Shown here in pieces: positions 1-7,277 of a stretch of DNA of 23,441 nt. The notes beneath the pieces were generated by a model, which was not told the origin of the DNA, searched no databases, and worked only from the letters and a program-made list of their open reading frames with translations. The DNA is from Anaerolineae bacterium (lineage in GTDB: Bacteria; Chloroflexota; Anaerolineae; Epilineales; JAHCIE01). Location: the NCBI GenBank assembly GCA_026129385.1, contig JAHCIE010000015.1:1-23441 (forward strand). The letters run 5' to 3'. The translations under genes and the position numbers were made by a program. Every line of letters starts with the position of its first letter. Within the stretch, counting starts at the first letter, position 1.

Positions 1-1509
1 CACGTCGGGCAGGTTACCCGCGTACTTGGACTCCTTCAGCAGTTGCTTGGCCTTCTCCGGGTCGAAGCCAGGCGCCTTGGCGTTGGGGTTCTTGTAGCCG
101 GGCATCGACGGCGGCACGATGCCATTGGCAAGCATAGCCGTGTTGCGCAGCACCACATCGTTCAGCTTCTGGCGGTCCAGGGCGAGGCCGAAGGCCTGGC
201 GCACCTTGGGGTCATCAAAGGGCGGCTTCTCGACATTGAAGGCAACATACGAGGTCGAAAGGTCCTCGCTAACCTGCAACTCCTTATTGAGGGCGTTGCT
301 GGGGTCCATGACGCGCTCGATATCGTTGGGCCCGACGCCCATGATGTCCATCTCGCCGTTCTCGTACATGATCATGCCGGAACCGCCCGCCAGCATGTAG
401 TCGATTTCCTTCAGGCTGGGCTTAGGGTTGCCATAGTAGTTGTCGTTGCGCTCCAGCACGAGGCTCTGGCCGGGGGTGTACTGCTTGAGCTTGAAGGGGC
501 CGGTGCCGTTGGGCTTGGCGGTCCAGTTGCGGCCACCGCCGGTCACGTTCTTCTCATCGACCACGAAGGCCGTCGGGTAGGTGAGCTTGGCGAGGAAATA
601 CTGGCGGGGCGCGTCGATGGTGAGCGCCAGCGTCTTATCGTCCACGACCTTGACGCCGCTGACTTCCTGGGCTTTGCCGGTAAGCTTGTCGCGGCAGCCG
701 ATGATGTCGCCCAGGTAGGTGTCGGCGACGACGGAGCCGGTCTTGCGGTCACAGGCGCGCTCGATGCTGTACTTGAAGTCCCTGGCGGTAACGGGCTTGC
801 CGTCGTGGAACTTGGCGTCGTCGCGCAGGGTGAAGGTGTAGGTCTTGCCGTCGGGCGAAACCTTCCACTCCTTGGCGAGGTCAGGCGCAATCTTCAGGTC
901 CTGGCCGATGGTGACCAGACCGCTAAACATCTCGACGATGTAGCCGGCCGAGGTGGCGTCCTGAGTTAGCGCCGGGTCCAGGGTGGGCGGGTCACCGCCG
1001 GGTAGCCGCAGCGTGTCGGGGGCGGCGGGGGCGGCGGGTTGCGCCGGCTGACCCTGCTGGCCCTGGCCGGGGCGGGCGGTGGGGGCGGGTTGCGCCGGCT
1101 GACCCTGGCTGGGGCGGGCGGTGGGCTGGCCAGGGCGCGTCGTCGGCTGGGCCACGGGCGCGCTGGGCTGAAGCGGGTTGCCCAGGCCGGTGTCGCCGCC
1201 GCGAGTGAACAGGAACGCGCCAATGCCCATCGTGGACAGGCATAGGGTGAGCAGGAGGCACACGGCCAGCACGATCCCGACGATAAGCAGGGTATTGTTA
1301 CGCTTGGGGGCGGGTGGCGGTGTGGGCTGACCGCTACTGGCCGGCGGGAATGGCGGCTGCCCACCACTGGGCGGCACATAGGGGGGCTGGCCACTGGGCG
1401 GCGTGTAGGGGGTCTGGCTGCCCGCTGGGGTGTAGGGCGGCTGAACATCGCCGCCGCTGGGTGGAACGTACGGGGGCTGGCCGCTGCCAGGCGGAACGTT
1501 ACTCGACAT
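1..1509 (-). CDS. ABC transporter oligopeptide-binding protein (SBP_bac_5), membrane-anchored, partial
   Basis: The 503 visible codons run off the left edge without a stop. Residues 165 onward match the family 5 solute-binding proteins (OppA/DppA type): the N-terminal pattern TLRLPGGDPPTLDPAL, then WKVSPDGKTYTFTLRDDAKFHDGKPVTA, NGTGPFKLKQY, and VRQAFGLALDR. Such proteins capture peptides or other solutes outside the cell and deliver them to an ABC permease. It has no lipoprotein signal. Instead residues 1-70 are Pro-rich with repeated QPPYVPPSGG-like units, 72-101 form one hydrophobic helix, and 105-164 are a Gln/Pro/Ala-rich spacer, so it is probably tethered with its N-terminus in the cytoplasm. 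The ATG at 1507-1509 is preceded by a GGAGG ribosome site about five bases away. Permease and ATPase genes would lie beyond the left edge. The ligand cannot be told. Confidence 0.9.
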   Translation of the reverse strand, partial: MSSNVPPGSGQPPYVPPSGGDVQPPYTPAGSQTPYTPPSGQPPYVPPSGGQPPFPPASSGQPTPPPAPKRNNTLLIVGIVLAVCLLLTLCLSTMGIGAFLFTRGGDTGLGNPLQPSAPVAQPTTRPGQPTARPSQGQPAQPAPTARPGQGQQGQPAQPAAPAAPDTLRLPGGDPPTLDPALTQDATSAGYIVEMFSGLVTIGQDLKIAPDLAKEWKVSPDGKTYTFTLRDDAKFHDGKPVTARDFKYSIERACDRKTGSVVADTYLGDIIGCRDKLTGKAQEVSGVKVVDDKTLALTIDAPRQYFLAKLTYPTAFVVDEKNVTGGGRNWTAKPNGTGPFKLKQYTPGQSLVLERNDNYYGNPKPSLKEIDYMLAGGSGMIMYENGEMDIMGVGPNDIERVMDPSNALNKELQVSEDLSTSYVAFNVEKPPFDDPKVRQAFGLALDRQKLNDVVLRNTAMLANGIVPPSMPGYKNPNAKAPGFDPEKAKQLLKESKYAGNLPDV

Positions 1510-1603
1510 CACTCCTCCATCGAACTAGGGTTACGCGACGACACACGCTCAGAGGCGATTTCGCTTCTCTTGATGGAAAGGCAACATAAGCGCATTCCCC
1601 ATC

Positions 1604-1632
1604 ATTGTAGCGGCGTGACGGGCGAAAGTCAA
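1604..1632 (-). promoter_or_regulatory. Sigma-70-type promoter for the oligopeptide-binding protein
   Basis: On the minus strand TTGACT (1627-1632) and TACAAT (1604-1609) are separated by exactly 17 bases. Both hexamers are near consensus. Transcription would begin near 1597, giving a leader of about 90 nt before the ATG at 1509. No other gene lies between it and the oligopeptide-binding protein. Confidence 0.75.
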
Positions 1633-1663
1633 AGCCCCAGACCCGCCCAAAGGCCGTCTGAGG

Positions 1664-1698
1664 CTAGAGTTAGATTAGAGATTGGTGGTCGGTCGTCG
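1664..1698. repeat. Degenerate 7-nt tandem array downstream of surface protein copy 1
   Basis: About 35 bases can be read as five consecutive degenerate 7-mers, two GATTAGA-like followed by two GTCGTCG-like, ending just before the TAG stop at 1701-1703. A cleaner array of GGTCGGT units sits at the same place downstream of copy 2 (19291-19319). Function unknown; possibly part of a transcription end. Confidence 0.4.
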
Positions 1699-1700
1699 TC

Positions 1701-3833
1701 CTACGGCTGACCCGGGCACACCGGCGGGAAGCCGGAGAAGCCGAAGCAGCCGCTCAGCGCGCCTGGCACGGGGAAGCCCTCGCTGGCCGAGGCGACGTCC
1801 CCGGCTAACTGGCCCATGCCGCCCGTCGCTACGTAACGCTCGACCTTGACCGCGCCGAGGCCGACGACATTGCGCAGGAAGTTGCCATTGCCGGCAAAGA
1901 CGCTGTGATTCCAGAACGTCGCGCTGATCACCGCGCTGCCCTTGAAGCCAGGGTTGATCCAGCCCCAGCGCGCCAGGTCGATGTACTCCACCTGCTTCTC
2001 GTTGAGCTTCTCGCACACGTAGTCCAGTAGCCCGTTCTGGTCGTAGACGAACAGCGCGAAGTCGGTGAAGCCCGGCTTGGGTACCAGGTTCTGGATGGCT
2101 AGCTCCGTCTGGATGCCCAGGCTGTTGCCCTTCTGCAGCAGGCTGGGGATGGCGATGACCGCCGCCCCGCTCCGCAAGCCGCCGAAGCCGTCGCCCGTCT
2201 GCCAGATGTAGCCGTCCTCCTGGCGCAGCAGGTTGTAGGCCACCGCTTGCAGCGGCGTGGCCCGCGCTGCGTTACTGTACTGTATCAGCTCCGCCACCGC
2301 CGCGATGGGGACAGCCCCGACAGGGTTTTCGCCGGGGGTGATCCAGGTCTGGCTCTCGACGCGGATGGCCCCCACGTACTGGCCGGGCAGGTTGTTGACC
2401 AGGGGCAGGTAGAAGGTCTGCTCGCCGCGTGGGCACACCCAATCCACCAGCGTGGTGACGATGCCGCCCCGGTGGTCCACGAAGTACACCTTCACCTTGG
2501 CCGCGTACACCCCGCTCAGGTTCTGCACGTACACCCGCGTGTCCCAGCCGTTGTACTCGCGGTACAGCAGCGGCCCGTAGGCCACCTGCGACCCGCCGCC
2601 CAGGTAGTCGCTGTAGCGGCCGTAGTTGAGGCTGGCCGGCACGCCGCTGTAGCTCATCAGCGTGCTGGACCCGATCTGGTCGACCACGATGCCCAGGGGC
2701 TGGGTGGCGCGGACCCACACCGAGCCGACGAAGCCCGGCGGGACACACGTGGCGGCGTTGAGTTGGGCGGTGTAGCCTGGGGCCAGGGCCATGACCTCGC
2801 ACACCTGGGCCCGCAGGCAGTCGTCCTGAGCCTTGAACCACAGTTCGAGGCTGGTGCACTCGTCGCCTGAGTTCTGGAGGTACAGGGTGGAGTTCATGCC
2901 GCCGAAGCCCGAGTAGACGACCGGGGCGTAGAAGGCGTAGCCACCGAAGGCCGGGTCGTAGCGACCGTCCTGGCGGGCGCTGACGCCCGAGTAGGCGCTA
3001 CTGACGACGAGGGCGGCGTTGCCTGGGGCCGGGGCGCGGCGGACGACCTCGACGGCGATGGGCTGGCCGTGGTAGGGGTTCCAGGTGAAGGGGAAGCCAC
3101 CGACGACCTGACCGCCGTTGGTGTAGGAGTCCCACTTCTTGGGCCAGGGCTTCTTGAGGTTAGCGTTGATGTCGTAGCAATCGACGACCGTGGGGTCGAA
3201 GGAGAAGGCGATGGCGCTCTTGGCCGCCCTGGAGAGACTGGAGCTTGCCCAGGTCCAACTGGAGCCTGGCTTGAGGAGGCCAGAGCATTCGAGCTTGAAG
3301 GGGGCCTGGGCCTGGGGTTCGCAGTAGGGCTGGGCCTCGGCGAACAGGAGGAGGGCGATCTTGGTCCAGGTAGCGCCGACGTTCTGGGCCTCGATGACGT
3401 ACTCGACGTTGGTGGTGGAGTTGCCGACGTAGCCCAGGACGGGTAGCTGATAGTAGTTCGCTCCCGTCACCGGCTCAGGATCGCAGTACGGCGTCGGGGT
3501 GGGAGTAGGGGTGCGCGTCGCCGTGGGCGTGCGGGTTGCCGTCGCGGTAGGCGTAGGCGTGCGCGTCGGGGTGCGTGTGGCGGTACTGATCGCGGTGTTG
3601 GTGGGTGTCAGAGTATATTGCGGCGTGTTGCAGGTGTCGCGGTCTTGGACGTCGTGGCCGTATTCGTCGCGGTGTGGGTGGATCGGGCGTCCCAGACGTG
3701 GCGGTATTGGTAGGCGTGGCGGTGTGTTGGTAGGCGTGGCGGTGTTGGTAGGCGTGGCGGTGGGCGTGCGCGTCGGGGTGGGCGTGCGCGTGGGGCGCAG
3801 TTGTCCGTGGGCGTGCTGGTGCGGGTCGCACAT
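1701..3833 (-). CDS. Surface protein copy 1, C-terminal part (four beta-type modules); frameshifted from the N-terminal part
   Basis: This 710-codon frame holds the end of a Thr/Pro linker (to about residue 115) and a roughly 595-residue C-terminal region. It is almost certainly the continuation of the frame 3475-5040, because the linker repeat passes from one frame to another between about 3850 and 3640. The first ATG (3831-3833) is therefore an accident of the frameshift. The C-terminal region looks like repeated beta-sandwich modules. Each carries a strand ending in Gln-Asn (residues 150-151, 320-321, 437-438, 581-582), and three are followed by a PGFxGSxxV-like strand (365-374, 482-491, 627-636). 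Several Cys residues are present. No catalytic motif or sortase or PEP-CTERM tail is visible; the end is PPVCPGQP. The same region recurs in copy 2 (19321-21110). Role unknown, probably an adhesin or stalk outside the cell. Confidence 0.7.
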   Translation of the reverse strand: MCDPHQHAHGQLRPTRTPTPTRTPTATPTNTATPTNTPPRLPIPPRLGRPIHPHRDEYGHDVQDRDTCNTPQYTLTPTNTAISTATRTPTRTPTPTATATRTPTATRTPTPTPTPYCDPEPVTGANYYQLPVLGYVGNSTTNVEYVIEAQNVGATWTKIALLLFAEAQPYCEPQAQAPFKLECSGLLKPGSSWTWASSSLSRAAKSAIAFSFDPTVVDCYDINANLKKPWPKKWDSYTNGGQVVGGFPFTWNPYHGQPIAVEVVRRAPAPGNAALVVSSAYSGVSARQDGRYDPAFGGYAFYAPVVYSGFGGMNSTLYLQNSGDECTSLELWFKAQDDCLRAQVCEVMALAPGYTAQLNAATCVPPGFVGSVWVRATQPLGIVVDQIGSSTLMSYSGVPASLNYGRYSDYLGGGSQVAYGPLLYREYNGWDTRVYVQNLSGVYAAKVKVYFVDHRGGIVTTLVDWVCPRGEQTFYLPLVNNLPGQYVGAIRVESQTWITPGENPVGAVPIAAVAELIQYSNAARATPLQAVAYNLLRQEDGYIWQTGDGFGGLRSGAAVIAIPSLLQKGNSLGIQTELAIQNLVPKPGFTDFALFVYDQNGLLDYVCEKLNEKQVEYIDLARWGWINPGFKGSAVISATFWNHSVFAGNGNFLRNVVGLGAVKVERYVATGGMGQLAGDVASASEGFPVPGALSGCFGFSGFPPVCPGQP

Positions 3834-5040
3834 CGCCGTGGCCGTCGGGCGTGCTGGTTGGTGTGCTGGTGGCCGTATTGGTGGGCGTGGGGGTATTGGT
3901 GGGCGTGGGGTGACAGGGCGTGGGGGTATTGGTGGGCGTGGGGGTATTGGTGGGCGTCGGGGTATTGGTGGGCGTCGCCGTATCGGTCGGCGTGTTCGAC
4001 GGCGTGGGCGTATTGCTCGCCGTCGGGGTGTTTGACGGCGTGGGGGTATTGGTGGGCGTCGCCGTGTCGGTCGGGGTGTTCGACGGCGTGGGCGTATTGC
4101 TCGCCGTCGGGGTGTTGGTGGGCGTCTTGGTGGCCGTTGGCGTCGGCGTCCGCACGGGCATAATCATAAAGGGGTTGTCGCGCTGGCCGACAGCGCTACC
4201 GTCGAACGCGCTGTAGACGAAGTGGCCGCCGCCGCCGATGCTGCCCGCGCCGATATCCTGCCCCCAGCCGCCGCTGCCACGCGCCAGGTGCCCGCCGACC
4301 CATACGCCGATGGTGGCGGGAGCGTAGGCGCTGGCGAAGGCCTGGAACGTGATAAGAACGCGAACGGTGGAATTGGCAGCGGGTGGATCGGTGGCGGGCG
4401 TGTGACCAATGATCGTCACGCTGGGAGCGCCGATGCAACCTTTGCAGCTAAACATGAGCTTGCGGCCCGCCGTCTCCTGGGCCGCCACGCTATCGTAGGA
4501 GTCCGAGGGTATAGTGAGTTGCTGGCGGTCCGTGGTCCACAACTGAGTGCACAGGCCGGACGACAGCCAGTTGGGGCGATTCGCGCATGGGTTGAGCAGG
4601 CCCTCCGTGGTCTGTGGGCCGGCCTGGGGGCCAGTCAGGAAGTCGTAGGCATAGACGCCGCTGCGCGTGAAATCATACTCGAAGGTGAGACTGTGCTGCC
4701 CCGTCTCGGTAATCTCTTGGAAGAGGCGCTGCGGGATGGCGTCACCTTCCCGGTAGACCGAATTGTTGGGCTGGACGATGCTGTTGATCCAGGCGCATGG
4801 CTGGACGGTGTCGGTATCGCCGGAGTCATTGGCGCATTGGGTGAAGTCGATGCGGGCAGCCTGCGCGCTGGCGATGCCATCCGGAGATGCGTCGCCGCCA
4901 GGCACGCGGCCCATATCTTCGACGGGGGTGAGAGGAATATCGCCCTGGGCTGCCGCGCCGGCCACGGCGAGAGCCAGGGCCAGGGCCAACAGCATGAGCG
5001 CAACAACGAAAGCCCGATAGGGATAGATTCGCGGGCGCAT
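3475..5040 (-). CDS. Surface protein copy 1, N-terminal part (signal peptide, exported head domain, Thr/Pro linker)
   Basis: The ATG at 5038-5040 starts a classic signal peptide (residues 1-31, hydrophobic core ALALALAVAGAAA). Residues 32-290 are a Cys-containing exported domain with patterns such as NNSVYREGD and HSLTFEYDFTRSGVYAYDFL, which resemble beta-rich domains of other bacterial surface proteins. I cannot name the family. From about residue 294 (position 4160) a TPTNTPTPSNTPT-type linker runs to about position 3840. There this frame changes to His/Arg-rich text and the linker continues in the frame of 1701-3833. The last 120 residues of this frame are therefore probably not real. A purine-rich AGGGGGG lies upstream of the start. 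The three tRNA genes lie upstream on the same strand. The intended protein is about 1,100 residues (1701-5040). Confidence 0.75.
   Translation of the reverse strand: MRPRIYPYRAFVVALMLLALALALAVAGAAAQGDIPLTPVEDMGRVPGGDASPDGIASAQAARIDFTQCANDSGDTDTVQPCAWINSIVQPNNSVYREGDAIPQRLFQEITETGQHSLTFEYDFTRSGVYAYDFLTGPQAGPQTTEGLLNPCANRPNWLSSGLCTQLWTTDRQQLTIPSDSYDSVAAQETAGRKLMFSCKGCIGAPSVTIIGHTPATDPPAANSTVRVLITFQAFASAYAPATIGVWVGGHLARGSGGWGQDIGAGSIGGGGHFVYSAFDGSAVGQRDNPFMIMPVRTPTPTATKTPTNTPTASNTPTPSNTPTDTATPTNTPTPSNTPTASNTPTPSNTPTDTATPTNTPTPTNTPTPTNTPTPCHPTPTNTPTPTNTATSTPTSTPDGHGDVRPAPARPRTTAPHAHAHPDAHAHRHAYQHRHAYQHTATPTNTATSGTPDPPTPRRIRPRRPRPRHLQHAAIYSDTHQHRDQYRHTHPDAHAYAYRDGNPHAHGDAHPYSHPDAVLRS
3485..4160. 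repeat. Thr/Pro-codon tandem repeat tract of copy 1
   Basis: The + strand shows repeated GGCGTGGGGGTATTGGTG-like units, coding on the minus strand for TPTNTPTPTNT and TPSNTPTDTAT linkers. The order is imperfect, with larger blocks duplicated inside it (two near-identical blocks around 3950-4030 and 4045-4115). Reading frame is lost several times between 3640 and 3850. Such tracts form extended spacers between cell wall and exposed domains. The + strand open frames here (Val/Gly-rich) are shadows of the repeat. Confidence 0.8.
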
Positions 5041-5252
5041 AAGCCCCCCTGACTGTCTCGCGTGACTCTTCGCCCTGCGCCGAGCGGGCGGGTCTCCAAT
5101 TCACAGGCGTCTCGGTCGGTGCGGCGCGGACCGTTGAGACTCGAGCGTGGGACTGATGCCGTGTTAACTCTCTCTAATGTTAATGACGTCCCAACCTGGC
5201 CTACGGTTATGGGGGGAATGGACCAAAAGCCACATCTGGAGTGTGTTAGGAG

Positions 5253-5326
5253 TGCCGGTGGTGGGATTCGAACCCACACCTTGAGGAATTTTAAGTTCCC
5301 TGCCTCTGCCATTGGGCTACACCGGC
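5253..5326 (-). tRNA. tRNA with UAA anticodon on a class I body (Leu by anticodon)
   Basis: A complete cloverleaf of 74 nt can be folded. The acceptor arms GCCGGTG/CACCGGC are perfect, the D stem is GCC/GGC, and the anticodon stem is GGGAA/TTCCT with loop CTTAAAA. The T arm is GTGGG-TTCGAAT-CCCAC and the discriminator is A73. The anticodon (complement of 5291-5293) is UAA, which reads the Leu codon UUA. The variable loop is only six nt, whereas bacterial tRNA-Leu normally has a long variable arm. A73, needed by LeuRS, is present. CCA is not encoded. It is the last gene of the tRNA operon. Confidence 0.85.
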
Positions 5327-5333
5327 GATGAGA

Positions 5334-5400
5334 AGAGATTGGGGATGAGAGATTGGAGATTGAGGGGTTCGGTAATCTCCAATCCCTAATCTCTAGCCTC
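5334..5400. repeat. Hairpin built from GAGATTG-type 7-mers, between tRNA genes
   Basis: The left arm (5334-5361) is four degenerate 7-mers of the type GAGATTG. The right arm (5374-5394) is the inverted complement of most of it, leaving a loop of about 12 bases. It lies between the UAA tRNA and tRNA-Cys, so it would be part of the tRNA precursor and might guide its processing. Confidence 0.6.
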
Positions 5401-5445
5401 CTCCTCAACGCAGAAGGGCTGGCAGCCGTGGCTACCAGCCCCTAG

Positions 5446-5517
5446 AGGCGACGGCCGGATTCGAACCGGCGTATGAGGCTTTTGCAGAGCCTTGCCTTAC
5501 CACTTGGCTACGTCGCC
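5446..5517 (-). tRNA. tRNA-Cys (GCA)
   Basis: The 72-nt cloverleaf has acceptor arms GGCGACG/CGTCGCC, D stem GCC/GGC, anticodon stem AGGCT/AGCCT with loop CTGCAAA (anticodon GCA), and T arm GCCGG-TTCGAAT-CCGGC. The discriminator is U73, as expected for tRNA-Cys. CCA is not encoded. Confidence 0.95.
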
Positions 5518-5540
5518 ACTTTTCCACTTGAAGCTGGGAA

Positions 5541-5595
5541 GGTTGAACGTTGCAGATCCGAACGCCGCGAAGCTCTACACCCTCAACGTTCAACC
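5541..5595. repeat. Inverted repeat in the tRNA-Cys/tRNA-Gly spacer
   Basis: GGTTGAACGTTG (5541-5552) and CAACGTTCAACC (5584-5595) are perfect 12-bp complements around a 31-nt loop. The left arm and the bases before it show a 7-nt rhythm (GAAGGTT, GAACGTT). It is transcribed inside the tRNA operon. Confidence 0.65.
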
Positions 5596-5603
5596 CGGAA
5601 AAG

Positions 5604-5675
5604 AGCGGGTGATGGGATTTGAACCCACGACCTTCTCCTTGGCAAGGAGACGCTCTACCACTGAGCCACACCCGC
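5604..5675 (-). tRNA. tRNA-Gly (GCC)
   Basis: The 72-nt cloverleaf has acceptor arms GCGGGTG/CACCCGC, D stem GCTC/GAGC, anticodon stem TCTCC/GGAGA with loop TTGCCAA (anticodon GCC), T arm GTGGG-TTCAAAT-CCCAT, and discriminator U73. It is the promoter-proximal tRNA of the operon. CCA is not encoded. Confidence 0.95.
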
Positions 5676-5683
5676 ATGTACCT

Positions 5684-5712
5684 GTAAGACGGCCTCGGCA
5701 CGAGGGTCTTAC
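5684..5712. other. Leader hairpin of the tRNA operon
   Basis: GTAAGAC (5684-5690) and GTCTTAC (5706-5712) are perfect complements in the short leader between the tRNA promoter and tRNA-Gly. It probably folds in the primary transcript just downstream of the predicted start near 5714. Confidence 0.45.
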
Positions 5713-5720
5713 GTGGCGGT

Positions 5721-5749
5721 ATTGTAGCCAGAAGCGGGGGCGTTGTCAA
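5721..5749 (-). promoter_or_regulatory. Strong sigma-70-type promoter of the tRNA operon
   Basis: On the minus strand a perfect TTGACA (5744-5749), a 17-base spacer and TACAAT (5721-5726) point toward tRNA-Gly. This is the strongest promoter match in the window, as expected for stable RNA. All three tRNAs, and possibly surface protein copy 1, could be read from it. Confidence 0.85.
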
Positions 5750-5762
5750 GCGATACGTGGCG

Positions 5763-5803
5763 ACGCGAAACGTGAGAACGCTCAACGGCATCACGTTTCG
5801 CGT
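5763..5803. repeat. Inverted repeat between the tRNA operon and the M24 peptidase
   Basis: ACGCGAAACGTGA (5763-5775) and TCACGTTTCGCGT (5791-5803) are perfect 13-bp complements around a 15-nt loop. It separates two divergent units. A TATAAT at 5811-5816 follows on the + strand but lacks a good -35. The rest of 5817-5983 shows nothing else that I can name. Confidence 0.55.
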
Positions 5804-5983
5804 TGTGGGGTATAATGACCCCAGCACAACATGCGGTAGTCGCATGACAGTCGGCGTCGAGGGGGTGGACATCGCCATCCCGTCGCGGTGGCGGCCTTGC
5901 GCCTGGCGCGCATGCCCGTCGCCAATCGGAAATTGGCCCCTGGTTGTTGGTCGGGCCAGAGGCCACCCACGCAAGGAGAGCGC

Positions 5984-7168
5984 ATGACTACTGATCGTAT
6001 CGCCGCCATCCAGGATGCCTTGCGGGGCGAGGGCCTCGACGGCTGGCTGCTCTACGACTTCCGCCGCTCCAACCCGCTGGCCTATCGTATCCTCGGCCTG
6101 TCCAGCGAGGGTCACATCACCCGCCGCTGGCTGTACTGGATTCCCCGCGACGGTGAGCCGACCCGCATCGTGTCCGCCCTGGAGTCGGGACGCCTCGACA
6201 GCCTGCCGGGGCGCAAAGCGATCTTCCGCTCCTGGCGCGCCCTCCATGGTATCCTGGCCGAGATGCTACCGCCCGGCGGGCGCGTGGCGATGGAATATTC
6301 GCCGGCCGCAGCCATCCCTGTCGTAGCCCGCGTCGATGCCGGCACGGTGGAGATGATTCGCGCCCTGGGCGTTGACGTGGCTAGCTCCGCCGACCTGGTG
6401 CAGATGTTCGAGGCGCGGCTATCGCCGGAGCAGTGGGCCAGCCACCAGGCGGCGGCGGCCCACCTGCTCACCGCCCGGCGCGAGGTGGCCCAGCACATGG
6501 CCGACGCCCTGCGCGCCGATACGCCGCTCACGGAGGCGGGCGTGCAGGCCTGGCTGGCCCACTTCCTGACCCGTCACGGCCTCGTCGCCGACCACGGCGC
6601 GATTGTCGCCGTCAACGGTCACGCCAGCGACCCCCACTACGAGCCGTCGGCCAGCCACGACACGCCCATTCGTCGCGGCGACGTAATCCTCATCGACTAC
6701 TGGGCCAAGGTCAACCAGCCGGGCGCGGTCATGGCCGATTACACCTGGGTGTTCTACGCGGGCGAGCAGGTCCCCAAGCTGGCGGCGCGCATCTTCGCCG
6801 TCGCCGCCGAGGCCCGCGACACGGCCATTGCCCTCGTCCGCCAGCGAGTCACGGCAGGCCAGGCCCTCCACGGCTACGAGGTGGATGACGCGGCGCGCGG
6901 CGTCATTACGGCGGCCGGCTATGGCGACTACTTTGTCCATCGCACCGGCCACAGCATTGGCGAGGATACCCACGGCAACGGCGCGAACATCGACAACCTG
7001 GAGACCCAGGACCAGCGCCGCCTCATCCCGCGCACCCTGTTCTCCATCGAGCCGGGTATCTACCTGCCCGATGTCGGTGTCCGCACCGAGGTCAATGTCT
7101 ATCTCGGCGACGACGCCACCGTGATCGTCACCGGCGACCCCCAGCCAGCAATCGAGCCACTCTTGTAG
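5984..7168 (+). CDS. M24-family Xaa-Pro-type aminopeptidase
   Basis: The 394-residue protein has the two-domain layout of creatinase/aminopeptidase P proteins: an N-terminal creatinase-like domain (about 1-145) and a C-terminal pita-bread metallopeptidase domain (about 155-390). All five metal ligands are visible: Asp238 (LIDYW), Asp252 (ADYTW), His323 (HRTGHSIG), Glu356 (SIEPGIY) and Glu369 (RTEVNV). It should cleave the residue before proline from peptides in the cytoplasm; exact specificity (Xaa-Pro aminopeptidase or prolidase) is not decidable here. An upstream in-frame ATG at 5888 exists, but the start at 5984 is preferred because AAGGAG lies seven bases before it and the protein then begins at the family's usual first helix (RIAAIQDALR). 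It seems a single-gene unit, ended by the hairpin at 7172-7224. Confidence 0.92.
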   Translation: MTTDRIAAIQDALRGEGLDGWLLYDFRRSNPLAYRILGLSSEGHITRRWLYWIPRDGEPTRIVSALESGRLDSLPGRKAIFRSWRALHGILAEMLPPGGRVAMEYSPAAAIPVVARVDAGTVEMIRALGVDVASSADLVQMFEARLSPEQWASHQAAAAHLLTARREVAQHMADALRADTPLTEAGVQAWLAHFLTRHGLVADHGAIVAVNGHASDPHYEPSASHDTPIRRGDVILIDYWAKVNQPGAVMADYTWVFYAGEQVPKLAARIFAVAAEARDTAIALVRQRVTAGQALHGYEVDDAARGVITAAGYGDYFVHRTGHSIGEDTHGNGANIDNLETQDQRRLIPRTLFSIEPGIYLPDVGVRTEVNVYLGDDATVIVTGDPQPAIEPLL

Positions 7169-7171
7169 GCA

Positions 7172-7224
7172 GACCAAAGACGAAGGACCAAGGGTTGTTC
7201 CTAATGGGTCCTTCGTCCTTGGTC
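7172..7224. repeat. Hairpin built from GACCAAA-type 7-mers after the M24 peptidase
   Basis: The left arm (7172-7189) and right arm (7207-7224) are complementary over 18 bp with one mismatch and a 17-nt loop. The left arm reads as 7-mers of the type GACCAAA and GACGAAG. It starts four bases after the peptidase stop, so it may act as a transcription end or mRNA-stabilising structure. There is no T-run. Confidence 0.65.
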
Positions 7225-7277
7225 ACGCCTGAGAACCTGTGCCAAATGCGCTTGAATCACCATCTACCGAGGATCCC

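Noticed and set aside
43..969. Plus-strand frame of 308 codons at the left edge
   Set aside because: It is antisense to the oligopeptide-binding protein, whose frame shows clear family motifs and a good ribosome site.
3499..4216. Plus-strand open frames rich in Val, Gly and Arg (up to 178 codons)
   Set aside because: They are the complement of the Thr/Pro codon repeats; the opposite strand has the signal peptide, linker and domains.
5811..5816. TATAAT as promoter of the M24 peptidase
   Set aside because: No acceptable -35 at 16-18 bases and a leader of about 160 bases; not listed as a promoter.
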